From Opitutia bacterium UBA7397 (GTDB lineage Bacteria; Verrucomicrobiota; Verrucomicrobiia; Opitutales; UBA953): DNA of 13,031 nt. A program made the translations under genes and the position numbers. The notes under the pieces were generated by a model. The model searched no databases. It was not told where the DNA came from and was given only the letters and a program-made list of their open reading frames with translations. Positions 1 through 7,433 of the stretch are shown one piece after another. The stretch spans positions 36,330 to 49,360 of the forward strand of contig DKND01000070.1 of NCBI GenBank assembly GCA_002470605.1. The letters run 5' to 3'. How positions within the stretch are numbered: the first letter of the stretch is position 1; the number at the start of each line of letters is the position of its first letter.

Positions 1-80
1 TCGGCCCGAATCTCATCAATCCGATCCAAGAACAGGAAAGGAGGACGATGAGGGATGGTGTCGAGGACAGCCTGCAACAT
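1..80 (-). CDS. fabZ: 3-hydroxyacyl-ACP dehydratase, FabZ type (N-terminal fragment, runs off left edge)
   Basis: Only the first 26 codons lie in the window; the gene continues beyond base 1. Translation from the ATG at 80-78 gives an N-terminus carrying IPHRPPFLFLDRI at residues 9-21, the hallmark opening of the FabZ/FabA hot-dog-fold dehydratases (compare LPHRYPFLLVDRV in typical FabZ). The family removes water from 3-hydroxyacyl-ACP in type II fatty acid synthesis in the cytoplasm. The frame stays open upstream of base 80 but offers no other ATG, and the region further upstream is the peroxiredoxin gene on the other strand, so 80 is the best start. No clear ribosome-binding site is visible. 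In many diderms fabZ follows lpxD, and here it lies on the same strand beyond lpxD and prs. A FabZ-like paralogue in another pathway cannot be excluded from so short a piece. Confidence 0.72.
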   Translation of the reverse strand, partial: MLQAVLDTIPHRPPFLFLDRIDEIRA

Positions 81-174
81 AGGGTCATTTTTGGCCGCAG
101 ATGCACCGACAAGCGATAGGAAAACATCGCGGGACGCATTTGCCTTTTCCTGAACGCCGTCCAACCTTGGCAGG

Positions 175-687
175 ATGAAGACCCTCTTCGCCTCTATGCT
201 CCTCTCCCTCTTCCCCTTCCTTGGCAGCGCCGCTGAAAAAATCGTCGTCGGCGATTCCATCCCGGCCGTCATCTGCAATGACCAAGACGGCAAGCCCGTC
301 GACCTCGCCAAAGAAGGCGCCAAGGGCTACCTGCTCGTCTACTTCTACCCAAAAGCAAAGACCGGGGGTTGCACCAAGCAAGGCTGCTCACTTCGTGACA
401 GCTGGGCCGAGCTCCAAAAAGCAGGCGTCCAAGTCCTGGGCGTCAGCACCGACGACGAGAAACTCCAGAAAGAATTCAAAGACGAACAAAAGTTCCCTTT
501 CCGCCTCTTGGCGGATAAGGAGAAGAAGGCCGTCACCACCGCTTTTGGCGTAAAGAACTTAGTCGGCATGGCTAGCCGCAGCGCCTTTCTCTTCAAGGAC
601 GGCAAGTGCGTCATGGCTGACACCAAGGGCCACACCACCGACCAGGGACAGCAGATTCTCGACTTCTTGAAGTCAGAGAAAAAGTAA
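175..687 (+). CDS. Exported peroxiredoxin, BCP/PrxQ (AhpC-TSA) type
   Basis: This 170-residue thioredoxin-fold peroxidase should reduce hydrogen peroxide and organic hydroperoxides through a reactive cysteine. Residues 1-20 form a Sec signal peptide (Lys2, a hydrophobic core, then small residues before AEK), which puts the enzyme in the periplasm or envelope. The mature part opens with VGDSIPAV, typical of the AhpC/TSA fold. The active-site motif PxxxTxxC is present as Pro59, Thr63 and peroxidatic Cys66. Cys71, five residues on, fits the resolving cysteine of the C-X4-C PrxQ subtype. Arg135 is the likely conserved active-site arginine. The usual TPGC reads TGGC here. Signal plus domain gives the expected length. 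The ATG at 175 is used because it supplies the signal peptide; only a weak AGG precedes it. The gene stands alone, divergent from fabZ and convergent with prs. The reducing partner is unknown. Confidence 0.88.
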   Translation: MKTLFASMLLSLFPFLGSAAEKIVVGDSIPAVICNDQDGKPVDLAKEGAKGYLLVYFYPKAKTGGCTKQGCSLRDSWAELQKAGVQVLGVSTDDEKLQKEFKDEQKFPFRLLADKEKKAVTTAFGVKNLVGMASRSAFLFKDGKCVMADTKGHTTDQGQQILDFLKSEKK

Positions 688-708
688 GTTCTCCTTCATC
701 GCTTCCAC

Positions 709-740
709 AAAAAAGCCGCGTCCTTGGACGCGGCTTTTTT
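709..740. terminator. Bidirectional intrinsic terminator between the peroxiredoxin gene and prs
   Basis: An almost perfect inverted repeat has a GC-rich core of GCCGCGTCC pairing with GGACGCGGC around a minimal TT/CTTG loop. It is flanked by A6 on the left and T6 on the right, so both strands make a hairpin followed by a U-run. It begins 21 nt after the peroxiredoxin stop codon and 18 nt after the prs stop codon, the position expected for a terminator shared by two convergent transcripts. Confidence 0.93.
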
Positions 741-758
741 ATGACCAAGACAAATCTC

Positions 759-1709
759 TCAGTGCCCCTTGATCGGGAAAAGGTCGGTCACGCTGCTATT
801 ACCGTGGATGCGGCGAATGGCATCCGAAAGCAGGGGCGCAATTGAAAGCACCGTAATCGGCAAGCCACGGGTATCGATGGGCACGGAGTTGGTCGTGATT
901 ACTTCGTCGATCGCACCGGTACGCAAACGCTCGTAGGCGATTTCCTGAATCATGCAGTGGGAGACCACGGCGCGCACCGAGCGGGCTCCGTTCTTCTTCA
1001 ACAATTCAGCGGCCGCCGTCAACGTGCCGGCGGTTTCGGTCATATCGTCGACCAAGATGACGTCGCGGCCTTCGACTTCGCCGACGAGACTGGTGGCTTG
1101 GACGGTCGTCGCGCTAGTCCGACGCTTGGCCACGAAACCATAGGGTAGATTGAGCATGTCCGCCACCGCGGCCGCATATTTCAAGCCGCCGACATCAGGC
1201 GAAATCACCGTGGCATCCTTCAACCAGGGTTTATTTTTGATGTGAGCGTAGAAGACCGGCGAGGCGTAAAGATGGTCGACCGGGATATCAAAGAAGCCTT
1301 GAATCTGCTGCGCGTGCAAATCGACGGTTAGCACGCGGTTCGCGCCGGCAGCGGTGAGGAGATTGGCGACGAGCTTGGCCGTGATCGGGACGCGGGGCTT
1401 ATCTTTGCGATCTTGCCGGGCGTAACCGAAAAACGGAATCACCGCGGTGATGCGGGCAGCCGAGGCGCGGCGCATCGCGTCGATCATGATAAGTAGTTCC
1501 ATGATACGATCATTAGCTGGCGCGCAGGTCGGCTGGACGACGTAAACATCGCACCCGCGGATGTTTTCGTTGATTTGCACGAACGTTTCACCGTCCGGGA
1601 AACGATTGACCGTAGCCGAACCCAGCGGCACCCCGAGGTGCTCGCAGATTTCCTTGGCAAGGACCGGATTGGCGTTGCCGGTAAAAATCTTCATCTCTGG
1701 TGCGCTCAT
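759..1709 (-). CDS. prs: Ribose-phosphate pyrophosphokinase (PRPP synthetase)
   Basis: This 316-residue cytoplasmic enzyme makes 5-phosphoribosyl 1-diphosphate from ribose 5-phosphate and ATP, feeding purine, pyrimidine, histidine, tryptophan and NAD synthesis. It is full length for bacterial class I Prs. Visible hallmarks are the N-terminal KIFTGNANPVLAKEI (residues 7-21), the ATP-binding PFFGYARQDRK (92-102), DLHA with the metal-binding His131, the catalytic flexible-loop KRR (195-197), and the PRPP/ribose-phosphate loop VDDMTETAGT (220-229). That last motif is more often DDMIDTAGT; the TET version keeps the acidic and glycine positions. The ATG at 1709 is supported by a good TAGGAG ribosome-binding site 9 nt upstream; the alternative Met6 lacks one. 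The gene sits 5 nt after lpxD and ends the minus-strand operon at the 709-740 terminator. Confidence 0.97.
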   Translation of the reverse strand: MSAPEMKIFTGNANPVLAKEICEHLGVPLGSATVNRFPDGETFVQINENIRGCDVYVVQPTCAPANDRIMELLIMIDAMRRASAARITAVIPFFGYARQDRKDKPRVPITAKLVANLLTAAGANRVLTVDLHAQQIQGFFDIPVDHLYASPVFYAHIKNKPWLKDATVISPDVGGLKYAAAVADMLNLPYGFVAKRRTSATTVQATSLVGEVEGRDVILVDDMTETAGTLTAAAELLKKNGARSVRAVVSHCMIQEIAYERLRTGAIDEVITTNSVPIDTRGLPITVLSIAPLLSDAIRRIHGNSSVTDLFPIKGH

Positions 1710-1714
1710 GTCGG

Positions 1715-2758
1715 TTAGCTCCTAGGAGAGTCCAAGGACGCGGCGAGCGAATCAACCTTTTTGAACAAATCCGGCAAACGACGGGACAAGACGACCAAGC
1801 GCCGCTCGAGGCCAAAGGGCATCGCCGGTGTTCCATTCACAAAGCCGTCGGCAGGCACATCTTCGAAGAGGCCGGCTTGGGCGCCAAGCTTGACGCGGTC
1901 GCCGAGAGTCAGGTGCCCGGCCACGCCTGCCTGCCCGCCGAGCACACAATGATCGCCGAGCGTCGTACTTCCGGCGATACCTACCTGCGCAGTGATGAGA
2001 CATTGACGGCCGATTCTCACGTTGTGGGCGATTTGGACCAAATTATCGATTTTAGTTCCCCGGCCAATCACCGTCCGACTAAAGCGTGCCCGGTCGATCG
2101 TCGTATTAGCCCCGACCTCGACATCGTCCTCCAGGACGACGGTTCCGATTTGCGGGATACGATGAATCGTTCCGTCAATCGGCTCATAGCCGAAGCCGTC
2201 CGAACCGATGATGGCTCCGGGTTGAATGCGGCAACGAGCACCCAAGGAACAATAATCGCCAATCAAAACGCCCGACTTAAGCCAAGAGTCTGGCCCGACC
2301 TCGGCATGAGTGCCCACCTGACAATGGGCTTCCAGCGTCACGCCGGCGGCGATGTTGGCATACTCTCCGATGACACAAAGCGGACCGATGTGGGCGGAAG
2401 GGTCAACCACGGCGGAACGAGCCACCACGGCGGAGGCGTGGACGCCGCCCGGGGGCTTAGGCCAGAGTTTGGATTCCAAGACCGAACAAATTAAAGCCAA
2501 GGCATAGGAAGGCTTAGCGACGCGCAAGAATACCTGATTTACCTTGGGAACCCCGACGAATTCAAGCGGCACAAGAATCACGCCGGCCTGGGACGACGCC
2601 ACTTCCGCCGCGTATTTCAGGTTACCTAAAAAAGACAAGTCGTCTGCCGAGGCTTCGGCTAAGGCGGCTATACCCCGAATAGGTTCAGCTCGTACGCCCT
2701 CAACGGCCACAGCCTCGATCATCGAGGCAACTTGTTGTGGCGTGAAGGCGATGGACAT
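1715..2758 (-). CDS. lpxD: UDP-3-O-(3-hydroxyacyl)glucosamine N-acyltransferase
   Basis: LpxD catalyses the third step of lipid A synthesis, adding a 3-hydroxyacyl chain from acyl-ACP to the 2-amino group of UDP-3-O-acylglucosamine in the cytoplasm. The 347-residue length fits the family. Residues 1-100 form the uridine-binding N-terminal domain, with LSFLGNLKYA at 41-50. From about 105 to 300 the protein is a left-handed beta helix of hexapeptide repeats. It contains the diagnostic GSDGFGYE (185-192), NTTIDRA (218-224) and QIAHNVRIG (242-250), with the catalytic histidine at 245. A helical tail with RRLPDLFKK follows. The ATG at 2758 gives the usual short N-terminus. Upstream, skp is 45 nt away behind a strong hairpin; downstream, prs is 5 nt away. 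Its presence shows the cell makes lipid A. Confidence 0.97.
   Translation of the reverse strand: MSIAFTPQQVASMIEAVAVEGVRAEPIRGIAALAEASADDLSFLGNLKYAAEVASSQAGVILVPLEFVGVPKVNQVFLRVAKPSYALALICSVLESKLWPKPPGGVHASAVVARSAVVDPSAHIGPLCVIGEYANIAAGVTLEAHCQVGTHAEVGPDSWLKSGVLIGDYCSLGARCRIQPGAIIGSDGFGYEPIDGTIHRIPQIGTVVLEDDVEVGANTTIDRARFSRTVIGRGTKIDNLVQIAHNVRIGRQCLITAQVGIAGSTTLGDHCVLGGQAGVAGHLTLGDRVKLGAQAGLFEDVPADGFVNGTPAMPFGLERRLVVLSRRLPDLFKKVDSLAASLDSPRS
1719..1724 (-). promoter_or_regulatory. Shine-Dalgarno of prs, embedded in the lpxD 3' end
   Basis: TAGGAG on the minus strand lies 9 nt before the prs ATG and inside the last sense codons of lpxD (CCT AGG AGC, then TAA). It is one of the few clear ribosome-binding sites in the window. 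Ribosomes finishing lpxD would pass over it, so translation of prs is probably coupled to lpxD. The coupling is inferred from position. Confidence 0.7.
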
Positions 2759-2771
2759 GGACCTAAATGAA

Positions 2772-2794
2772 GCGCCCCTGCTTAACAGGGGCGC
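2772..2794 (-). promoter_or_regulatory. Strong hairpin in the skp-lpxD gap (attenuator or processing element)
   Basis: A perfect 9-bp stem, GCGCCCCTG with CAGGGGCGC, closes on a 5-nt TTAAG loop (minus strand). On the minus strand it is followed by TTCATTTAGG, too poor in U for a convincing terminator. The stem ends 13 nt before the lpxD start codon and begins 9 nt after the skp stop codon. It could lower lpxD expression relative to skp, stabilise the skp 3' end, or terminate part of the transcripts. The structure is seen; the role is inferred. Confidence 0.6.
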
Positions 2795-2803
2795 GTTTCG
2801 GGC

Positions 2804-3400
2804 TTACTTGGCAGCGGGCTTATCGCCAGCTGGGGCGGCAGGAGCGGCGGGAGTCACAGGTGCCGTGCTCTTGTAGCCAGCGTTGAGTTCCTTGATGATT
2901 TCTTCGGTGATATCAAGGGAAGCATCAGCGTGGAAGGCTATCGCCTTAGGCAGGATGAGTTGAAGACCCTTATCCTTAGCAACCTTTTCGGACTGGGATT
3001 TGATGTCAGCATTCACGGCATTCTGCAGTTCATTGAAGCGCTGCTGGATGGTAGCCTGAGCGTTCTGAGCGAATTGCTGATACTCTTGGAAGCGCTGTTG
3101 GAGAGCGTTGTTCTTAACTTGCGCCTCGGACTGAAGGGACTTCTTTCCGGCTTCGTTGAGAATTGGGTCGTTGGCACGCTTGACGGTGGCATCGAGGTCA
3201 GCCTTGAGGCCTTCGACTTCCTTGCCGCGTTCAGCGATGGCGGCCTTGCTGGATTCGACGGACTTGTCGATGCTGGCCTTGGTTTCGATGGCTTTGTTGT
3301 ACTTGGCCATGACTTCGGCGATATCGACCACGCCCACGTTAGGGGCGGCGGCGAAAACCGAAGTGGCAGCGAAGATGAGAAGAGCGGATAGGGACTTCAT
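2804..3400 (-). CDS. skp: Periplasmic chaperone of the Skp/OmpH family
   Basis: Skp holds unfolded outer-membrane proteins in the periplasm and delivers them to the BAM complex. Residues 1-19 are a signal peptide (Lys2, hydrophobic core, then VFAAA). The mature protein begins VGVVDIAEVMAKY, close to the KIAVVDMQKV-type opening of the family. It continues as a charged and glutamine-rich helical hairpin (about residues 38-140) that forms the jellyfish tentacles. It returns to a beta segment, KGLQLILPKAIAFHA (144-158), which resembles the LVLDKSAVLYA-type family end. A flexible Ala/Pro tail (about 180-198) is added. The frame could extend to a TTG at 3445, but the ATG at 3400 puts the signal peptide at the N-terminus and avoids overlapping bamA. 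The gene lies 41 nt after bamA, matching the conserved bamA-skp-lpxD order. Confidence 0.93.
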   Translation of the reverse strand: MKSLSALLIFAATSVFAAAPNVGVVDIAEVMAKYNKAIETKASIDKSVESSKAAIAERGKEVEGLKADLDATVKRANDPILNEAGKKSLQSEAQVKNNALQQRFQEYQQFAQNAQATIQQRFNELQNAVNADIKSQSEKVAKDKGLQLILPKAIAFHADASLDITEEIIKELNAGYKSTAPVTPAAPAAPAGDKPAAK

Positions 3401-3441
3401 GGTAGGTAGTGGAGAAAGTAGGAACGGCGGATGGTTGGCAA

Positions 3442-5922
3442 TCAAAAGACCGTGCCGAAACTGAAGTTAAACTTCATTCCACCCGTATTGAGCGGAGCTC
3501 CGGAAGAAGGGTTTTTAGTGGTTTTCAAGGGGAAACCGAAGTCCAGACGCATCACGGCCCCGCCCAACAGAATACGCATGCCGAGACCCCAGTCGGAATT
3601 CGCCTGAGCCAGGCTGAAGTCAGCGCTTTCGGCATTCACCAAGCCATAATCATAAAAGGCGGCCAGACGCAGATTGTCGGCGGCCTTGATCAGGTATTCG
3701 GTGCTGAAATAGCCATAGGTCATACCGCCCATGGGCTGATTGCCGATACTGGTGTCATAGGTTTCAAACGAGCCCACGTCGTTGTAAGAAAAACCGCGCA
3801 TATCGTAAGCGCCGCCGAGATAAAAGCGTTCGTAGAAAGGAAGCTCGGAGCGCTTACCTGAAAGCATACCGACTCGTCCAATCAGGCTTAAGGTTTGTTC
3901 GGCGGTAGGCGAAAGCAGCAACCATTTGCCAGCCCGCAGCTCGGACTTCAGGTAGGACAGGCTTCCTCCCAATCCGTTACCGGCGAATTCTTCCGACAAA
4001 GAAATACGCGAGCCTCGCGTCGGGAAATTGTATTCGTCGCGAGTGTCTTGGGATGCCGAGAGCGTGATCGCTGAAATCGTCTTGGGGCGGTCCTTTTCAT
4101 TGACGACATCAACTGGAGCAGATGCGGTCACATCGCCGACCGTCACGCGACGAAGGTCGTAAGCGATACGGCCTTCGACAGCGCCGAAAATCCGGCGACG
4201 GGCATAGACGCCAACGCCTTCGGTCACGACGGAATAATTGGCGGACTGGAAGCCCGTGAAGCGTCGCTCGATCTTATAGCCTACGGCCAAATCACGTTCC
4301 CAGAGGGCGGGCTCTTCGAACGAATGTTCAAAGGAGCTGGAGACGCTGCCTGCGGAAACTCGTATGCGAAATTTTTGACCTCCGCCGCGATACCATCCTT
4401 CGGGATTGGAATAATCGAAGTTTCCTTCGGAATATTCGACGAAGCCGACCAACTGCTCGACCGTGCTATAGCCAGCGCCAAAACTCACCTGGCCGGTCGG
4501 ACCTTCTTTGACCACGACGCGCATGTCGCTTTGGCCTGGAACAGGGCTCGGGATCGGGGCAATGCGGACTTCTTCGAAAAATTGAGTGTTGCGCAGACGG
4601 CCTTCGGAAACGCGCATGCGGGCAAGGTCGAAAACCTCGCCAGGCCCCAGAGCCAACTCGCGGGCGATGACATGGGAGCGAGTCTTAGTGTTTCCTTGAA
4701 TCTCCAAAGAACGGACGGAGAAGCGCTGCCCTTCCTCCAACGTAAATTTAATGTCAATGGCTCCGGTTTCCAAATCAGGCTTACGGCCTACGTTCACTTG
4801 CGTATTCAAGTAACCCATCTGGCCATAATACTCGCGCAGTTTGTCCGCGGCCGCTTCCACGGCACCCGTCGCATACCAGTCTCCTTTATTCAGATGATCT
4901 ACTTCCACGGGGTGAGAACCGCGGCGAAGCGAAGGCTCACTCAGGACTTTCTGCAGCGCCTCGGTCTTGAACGCCTCTTGGGCCGCCCCCATGCCGTTAC
5001 CCGAAATGGTCACGCTACCGACTGCATAGCGCCGGCCTTCTTTGAGGCGAATGACGACATCAAGCCAGCCGTTTTCGCCAGAGACATCCTTGATGGCACA
5101 GGCCTTTTCGGCGTCCATTTCTTCGATTTGAACATCAAGAAATCCCTTCGCCCGATAGAAGTCCCGGACGCGTTGGCAGTCTTTGCGATATTCATCCGGA
5201 TCCAGACGACCGCCGCTCGTCAGCCAGGAAAACTTCCACCAGCGCCAAGTGGAGGACTTCAAGTCAGCCCCGTCGATGACTTCGCTTTCGCTCAGGGCCG
5301 TCGCACCTTCGATGCGGACATGATCCACCTTTAGTTCAACGCCTTCGCGGATGATGACCGAAACCTTGACGCCACCTTTGGACGGGAACGTCTGCGACGT
5401 CACGGTGGTGAAAGGTCTTTTTTTACGAAGTTCGGTCTGCAATTTGACTTCGGAGCGACGGAGCTGGGCGGGGTCGAGCGGCTCGCCTATCTTGATGTCT
5501 TCGATTGTCGTCCCGGTGCTAAGCCATTGCGAAGCGTCCTTATTAATCAGCCCGTCGCCTCCGATATAATCGATAGAAACCAAGAGAGGGCGCGGCTCGA
5601 CGGTGACGACGACATCGACCTGACCGGTCTTAGGATCGAGCTCAGGAACGACGATGGCTTGGGTGAAGCGGCCCGTCGCATAAAGAGAACGCACCGTGCT
5701 TGAGACGGCATCCTTGGAGAAAACTTCGCCAGCACGCAGGGCGACGTGCCCAAGCACGAATTGCTCAGAAACCGCGCCCCCTTCGGCCTTCACGCGAATC
5801 GAACGAACGATGGGGTCCTTTTCGGCAACGGGCACGATCTGAGCTTCGGCGATGAACGGCGCGAAGGCTAAAGCGAAGCTGGCGGCCCGGAGCAGGCTGC
5901 GATTGACGGTGGGTTTATTCAT
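3442..5922 (-). CDS. bamA: Outer membrane protein assembly factor BamA (Omp85)
   Basis: BamA is the core of the BAM complex that folds and inserts beta-barrel proteins into the outer membrane. The 826 residues start with a signal peptide ending near AEA at 25-27. Five POTRA domains follow, at roughly 38-110, 113-195, 197-298, 301-399 and 402-475. A 16-strand Omp85 barrel fills about 476-826. Visible hallmarks are the POTRA helix segments RVRDFYRAKGFLD (251-263) and KLREYYGQMGYLN (361-373), the loop-6 motif MRGF (708-711; usually VRGF) and a C-terminal strand ending in Phe826, the expected beta-signal. POTRA3 has two cysteines (249 and 275) that could form a disulfide. The ATG at 5922 overlaps the dnaB stop by 8 nt, so translation is probably coupled. 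skp follows directly. Confidence 0.97.
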   Translation of the reverse strand: MNKPTVNRSLLRAASFALAFAPFIAEAQIVPVAEKDPIVRSIRVKAEGGAVSEQFVLGHVALRAGEVFSKDAVSSTVRSLYATGRFTQAIVVPELDPKTGQVDVVVTVEPRPLLVSIDYIGGDGLINKDASQWLSTGTTIEDIKIGEPLDPAQLRRSEVKLQTELRKKRPFTTVTSQTFPSKGGVKVSVIIREGVELKVDHVRIEGATALSESEVIDGADLKSSTWRWWKFSWLTSGGRLDPDEYRKDCQRVRDFYRAKGFLDVQIEEMDAEKACAIKDVSGENGWLDVVIRLKEGRRYAVGSVTISGNGMGAAQEAFKTEALQKVLSEPSLRRGSHPVEVDHLNKGDWYATGAVEAAADKLREYYGQMGYLNTQVNVGRKPDLETGAIDIKFTLEEGQRFSVRSLEIQGNTKTRSHVIARELALGPGEVFDLARMRVSEGRLRNTQFFEEVRIAPIPSPVPGQSDMRVVVKEGPTGQVSFGAGYSTVEQLVGFVEYSEGNFDYSNPEGWYRGGGQKFRIRVSAGSVSSSFEHSFEEPALWERDLAVGYKIERRFTGFQSANYSVVTEGVGVYARRRIFGAVEGRIAYDLRRVTVGDVTASAPVDVVNEKDRPKTISAITLSASQDTRDEYNFPTRGSRISLSEEFAGNGLGGSLSYLKSELRAGKWLLLSPTAEQTLSLIGRVGMLSGKRSELPFYERFYLGGAYDMRGFSYNDVGSFETYDTSIGNQPMGGMTYGYFSTEYLIKAADNLRLAAFYDYGLVNAESADFSLAQANSDWGLGMRILLGGAVMRLDFGFPLKTTKNPSSGAPLNTGGMKFNFSFGTVF
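5915..5922 (-). other. dnaB/bamA stop-start overlap
   Basis: The eight bases ATGAATAA on the minus strand hold both the bamA start codon (ATG, 5922-5920) and the dnaB stop codon (TAA, 5917-5915) in different frames. No separate promoter or ribosome-binding site stands out before bamA, so reinitiation after dnaB is the likely way bamA is translated from this transcript. Confidence 0.8.
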
Positions 5923-7354
5923 TACGGTATTCTTTTGCCAAGGACTCGAAGCGTGTAAGCCCCGGGTTAAAGAGCAAGTTGATGTCAGCGGTTGGTCCGT
6001 TACGGTTTTTAGCTATAATCAGCTGGCGGGTATAGCATCCAGGCTGGGCGGCGTGCTCCTCCTCCTGGTCGGGTTGCTGCTTCTGGCTGGCCGTGGGCTT
6101 CGAGATCAGCATGACGATATCGGCATCCTGCTCGATCGAGCCAGATTCCCGCAAATCCGACATCCGCGGCTGGCGGGCCTCGTCTTCCGACTTACGATTG
6201 AGCTGAGCGAGGGCAATAATCGGGATATTAAACTCCTTGGCCATGGCCTTGATGCTACGCGAGACTTCCGCGATCTGCTGCTCTCGCGGGAGGCCGGAAT
6301 CGAGGCCATTGATCAGCTGAATGTAGTCGATCACGACCATATCCAAGGGCTTACGGGCATGCACCCGGCGGCATTTCGCCCGGATTTCCAGAATATTCTG
6401 GCCGCCGTTATCATCAACCACCAGCGGTCGGCCTTTGAATTCATTAGCGGCCGCGACCAGATCCAGCTGCATGCGTTCATCCGGATGAGCTGAGCGCAGC
6501 TTCGTCATGCTGACGCGGGCGCGCGAACAAAGCATACGGAGAGCCAACTCTCGGGCAGGCATTTCCAAGGAAAAGAGCAGGACATGGGCCGGGCCCTTAT
6601 TTGAGTTAGGCTTAGGGAAAAGCGCAGCCTCGATGAAATTCAAAGCGATAGAGGTCTTTCCCATACCAGGCCGGGCGGCCACGACCACCATCTGGCCGCC
6701 TTGGAAACCGAAGGTGAGCGCGTCCAGATCGGTGAAACCTGTCGGGACTCCTTGCACCGAGTTACGATCGCGCATGATGCGTTCAACCAATTCCATCGCT
6801 TCCTCGATCGGCTTATCGATTGAAACGGCTGATTCAGAAATACGATCTTCGCTGATGCGGAAAAAGGATTGTTCGACGTCCTCGAGCAATCGCTCAATCC
6901 CTTCGGCGTGAGAATGGGCTTTCTCCACCGTTGTCACGGCGGTGGAAATCAATTGCCGGAGAAAATGTTTCTCGCGGATGATCGCCAACCAATGGGGAGC
7001 GTGGGCGGTGGAAGTCACCAAACCGGTCAACTCATTGACGTAGGCGGCGCCACCGGCGGACTCGATACGCCCTTCCCGGCGCAGCCGTTCGGTGAGCGTA
7101 ATCTCATCGATACCCATGCTATCCTGTGACAGGGCTAAAGCCGTGGCGTAGATGTCCTGGTGCTTAGGGTCGAAAAAATAATCCGCCGTGACGCGCTGCT
7201 CGAGGCAACGCTGCAACGTATCGCCGCCGTCGATGACGATGCTGGCAATCAATCCGCGTTCGGCATCGAGATTATGCGGGGGCACACGGTCGCCATAATT
7301 AGGAGAGTTCGCAGGGCGCTGACGGGAACGCCTTCCCGTGGAGGAATCGGTCAT
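5915..7354 (-). CDS. dnaB: Replicative DNA helicase
   Basis: DnaB is the hexameric 5'-3' helicase that unwinds DNA at the replication fork. The 479 residues have the standard layout: a primase-interacting N-terminal domain beginning at VPPHNLDAERGLIASI (24-39), a linker helix, and a RecA-like ATPase domain from about residue 195. Walker A is ARPGMGKTS (227-235), the FSLEM segment with the probable catalytic Glu264 is at 261-265, Walker B is VVIDYIQL (340-347), and the arginine-finger region is AKNRNGP (448-454). A Gln/Glu-rich stretch at 424-436 sits at the usual variable loop. There is no intein and no disruption. The ATG at 7354 lacks a Shine-Dalgarno sequence, but the next Met (80) would cut the domain. 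It heads the minus-strand operon and is preceded by a DnaA-box match; the common neighbour rplI is absent. Confidence 0.97.
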   Translation of the reverse strand: MTDSSTGRRSRQRPANSPNYGDRVPPHNLDAERGLIASIVIDGGDTLQRCLEQRVTADYFFDPKHQDIYATALALSQDSMGIDEITLTERLRREGRIESAGGAAYVNELTGLVTSTAHAPHWLAIIREKHFLRQLISTAVTTVEKAHSHAEGIERLLEDVEQSFFRISEDRISESAVSIDKPIEEAMELVERIMRDRNSVQGVPTGFTDLDALTFGFQGGQMVVVAARPGMGKTSIALNFIEAALFPKPNSNKGPAHVLLFSLEMPARELALRMLCSRARVSMTKLRSAHPDERMQLDLVAAANEFKGRPLVVDDNGGQNILEIRAKCRRVHARKPLDMVVIDYIQLINGLDSGLPREQQIAEVSRSIKAMAKEFNIPIIALAQLNRKSEDEARQPRMSDLRESGSIEQDADIVMLISKPTASQKQQPDQEEEHAAQPGCYTRQLIIAKNRNGPTADINLLFNPGLTRFESLAKEYRNE

Positions 7355-7424
7355 GGGGGCTTAGAGTGCGGGAGGTGACGTCGTGTGCATAGTCTCGATT
7401 GAACGCAAGTTACACCCAACCGTC

Positions 7425-7433
7425 TGTGAATAA
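7425..7433 (-). promoter_or_regulatory. DnaA-box match upstream of dnaB
   Basis: The minus strand reads TTATTCACA, matching the DnaA-box consensus TTATNCACA at every position. It lies about 70 nt before the dnaB start codon and is oriented toward dnaB. A single perfect box in a short promoter region suggests DnaA-dependent control of the helicase operon. The match is seen; the binding is inferred. Confidence 0.5.

Noticed and set aside
85..381. 98-codon minus-strand frame opposite the peroxiredoxin gene
   Set aside because: It overlaps the peroxiredoxin signal and active-site coding region in antisense. The true minus-strand gene here is the FabZ-type start at 80 in a different frame.
1700..2494. 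264-codon open frame on the plus strand opposite lpxD
   Set aside because: It mirrors the LpxD hexapeptide-repeat coding region, and its translation is composition-biased with no recognisable domain.
3401..3445. N-terminal extension of Skp to a TTG at 3445
   Set aside because: It would bury the signal peptide behind 15 residues and overlap the bamA stop codon; the ATG at 3400 gives a normal exported chaperone.
4324..5334. 336-codon open frame on the plus strand opposite bamA
   Set aside because: It is antisense to a clearly conserved BamA, shows no family motif, and long antisense frames are expected in GC-rich coding DNA.
5852..6493. 213-codon plus-strand frame opposite the dnaB 3' end
   Set aside because: It covers the conserved DnaB ATPase domain on the other strand and has no independent support.
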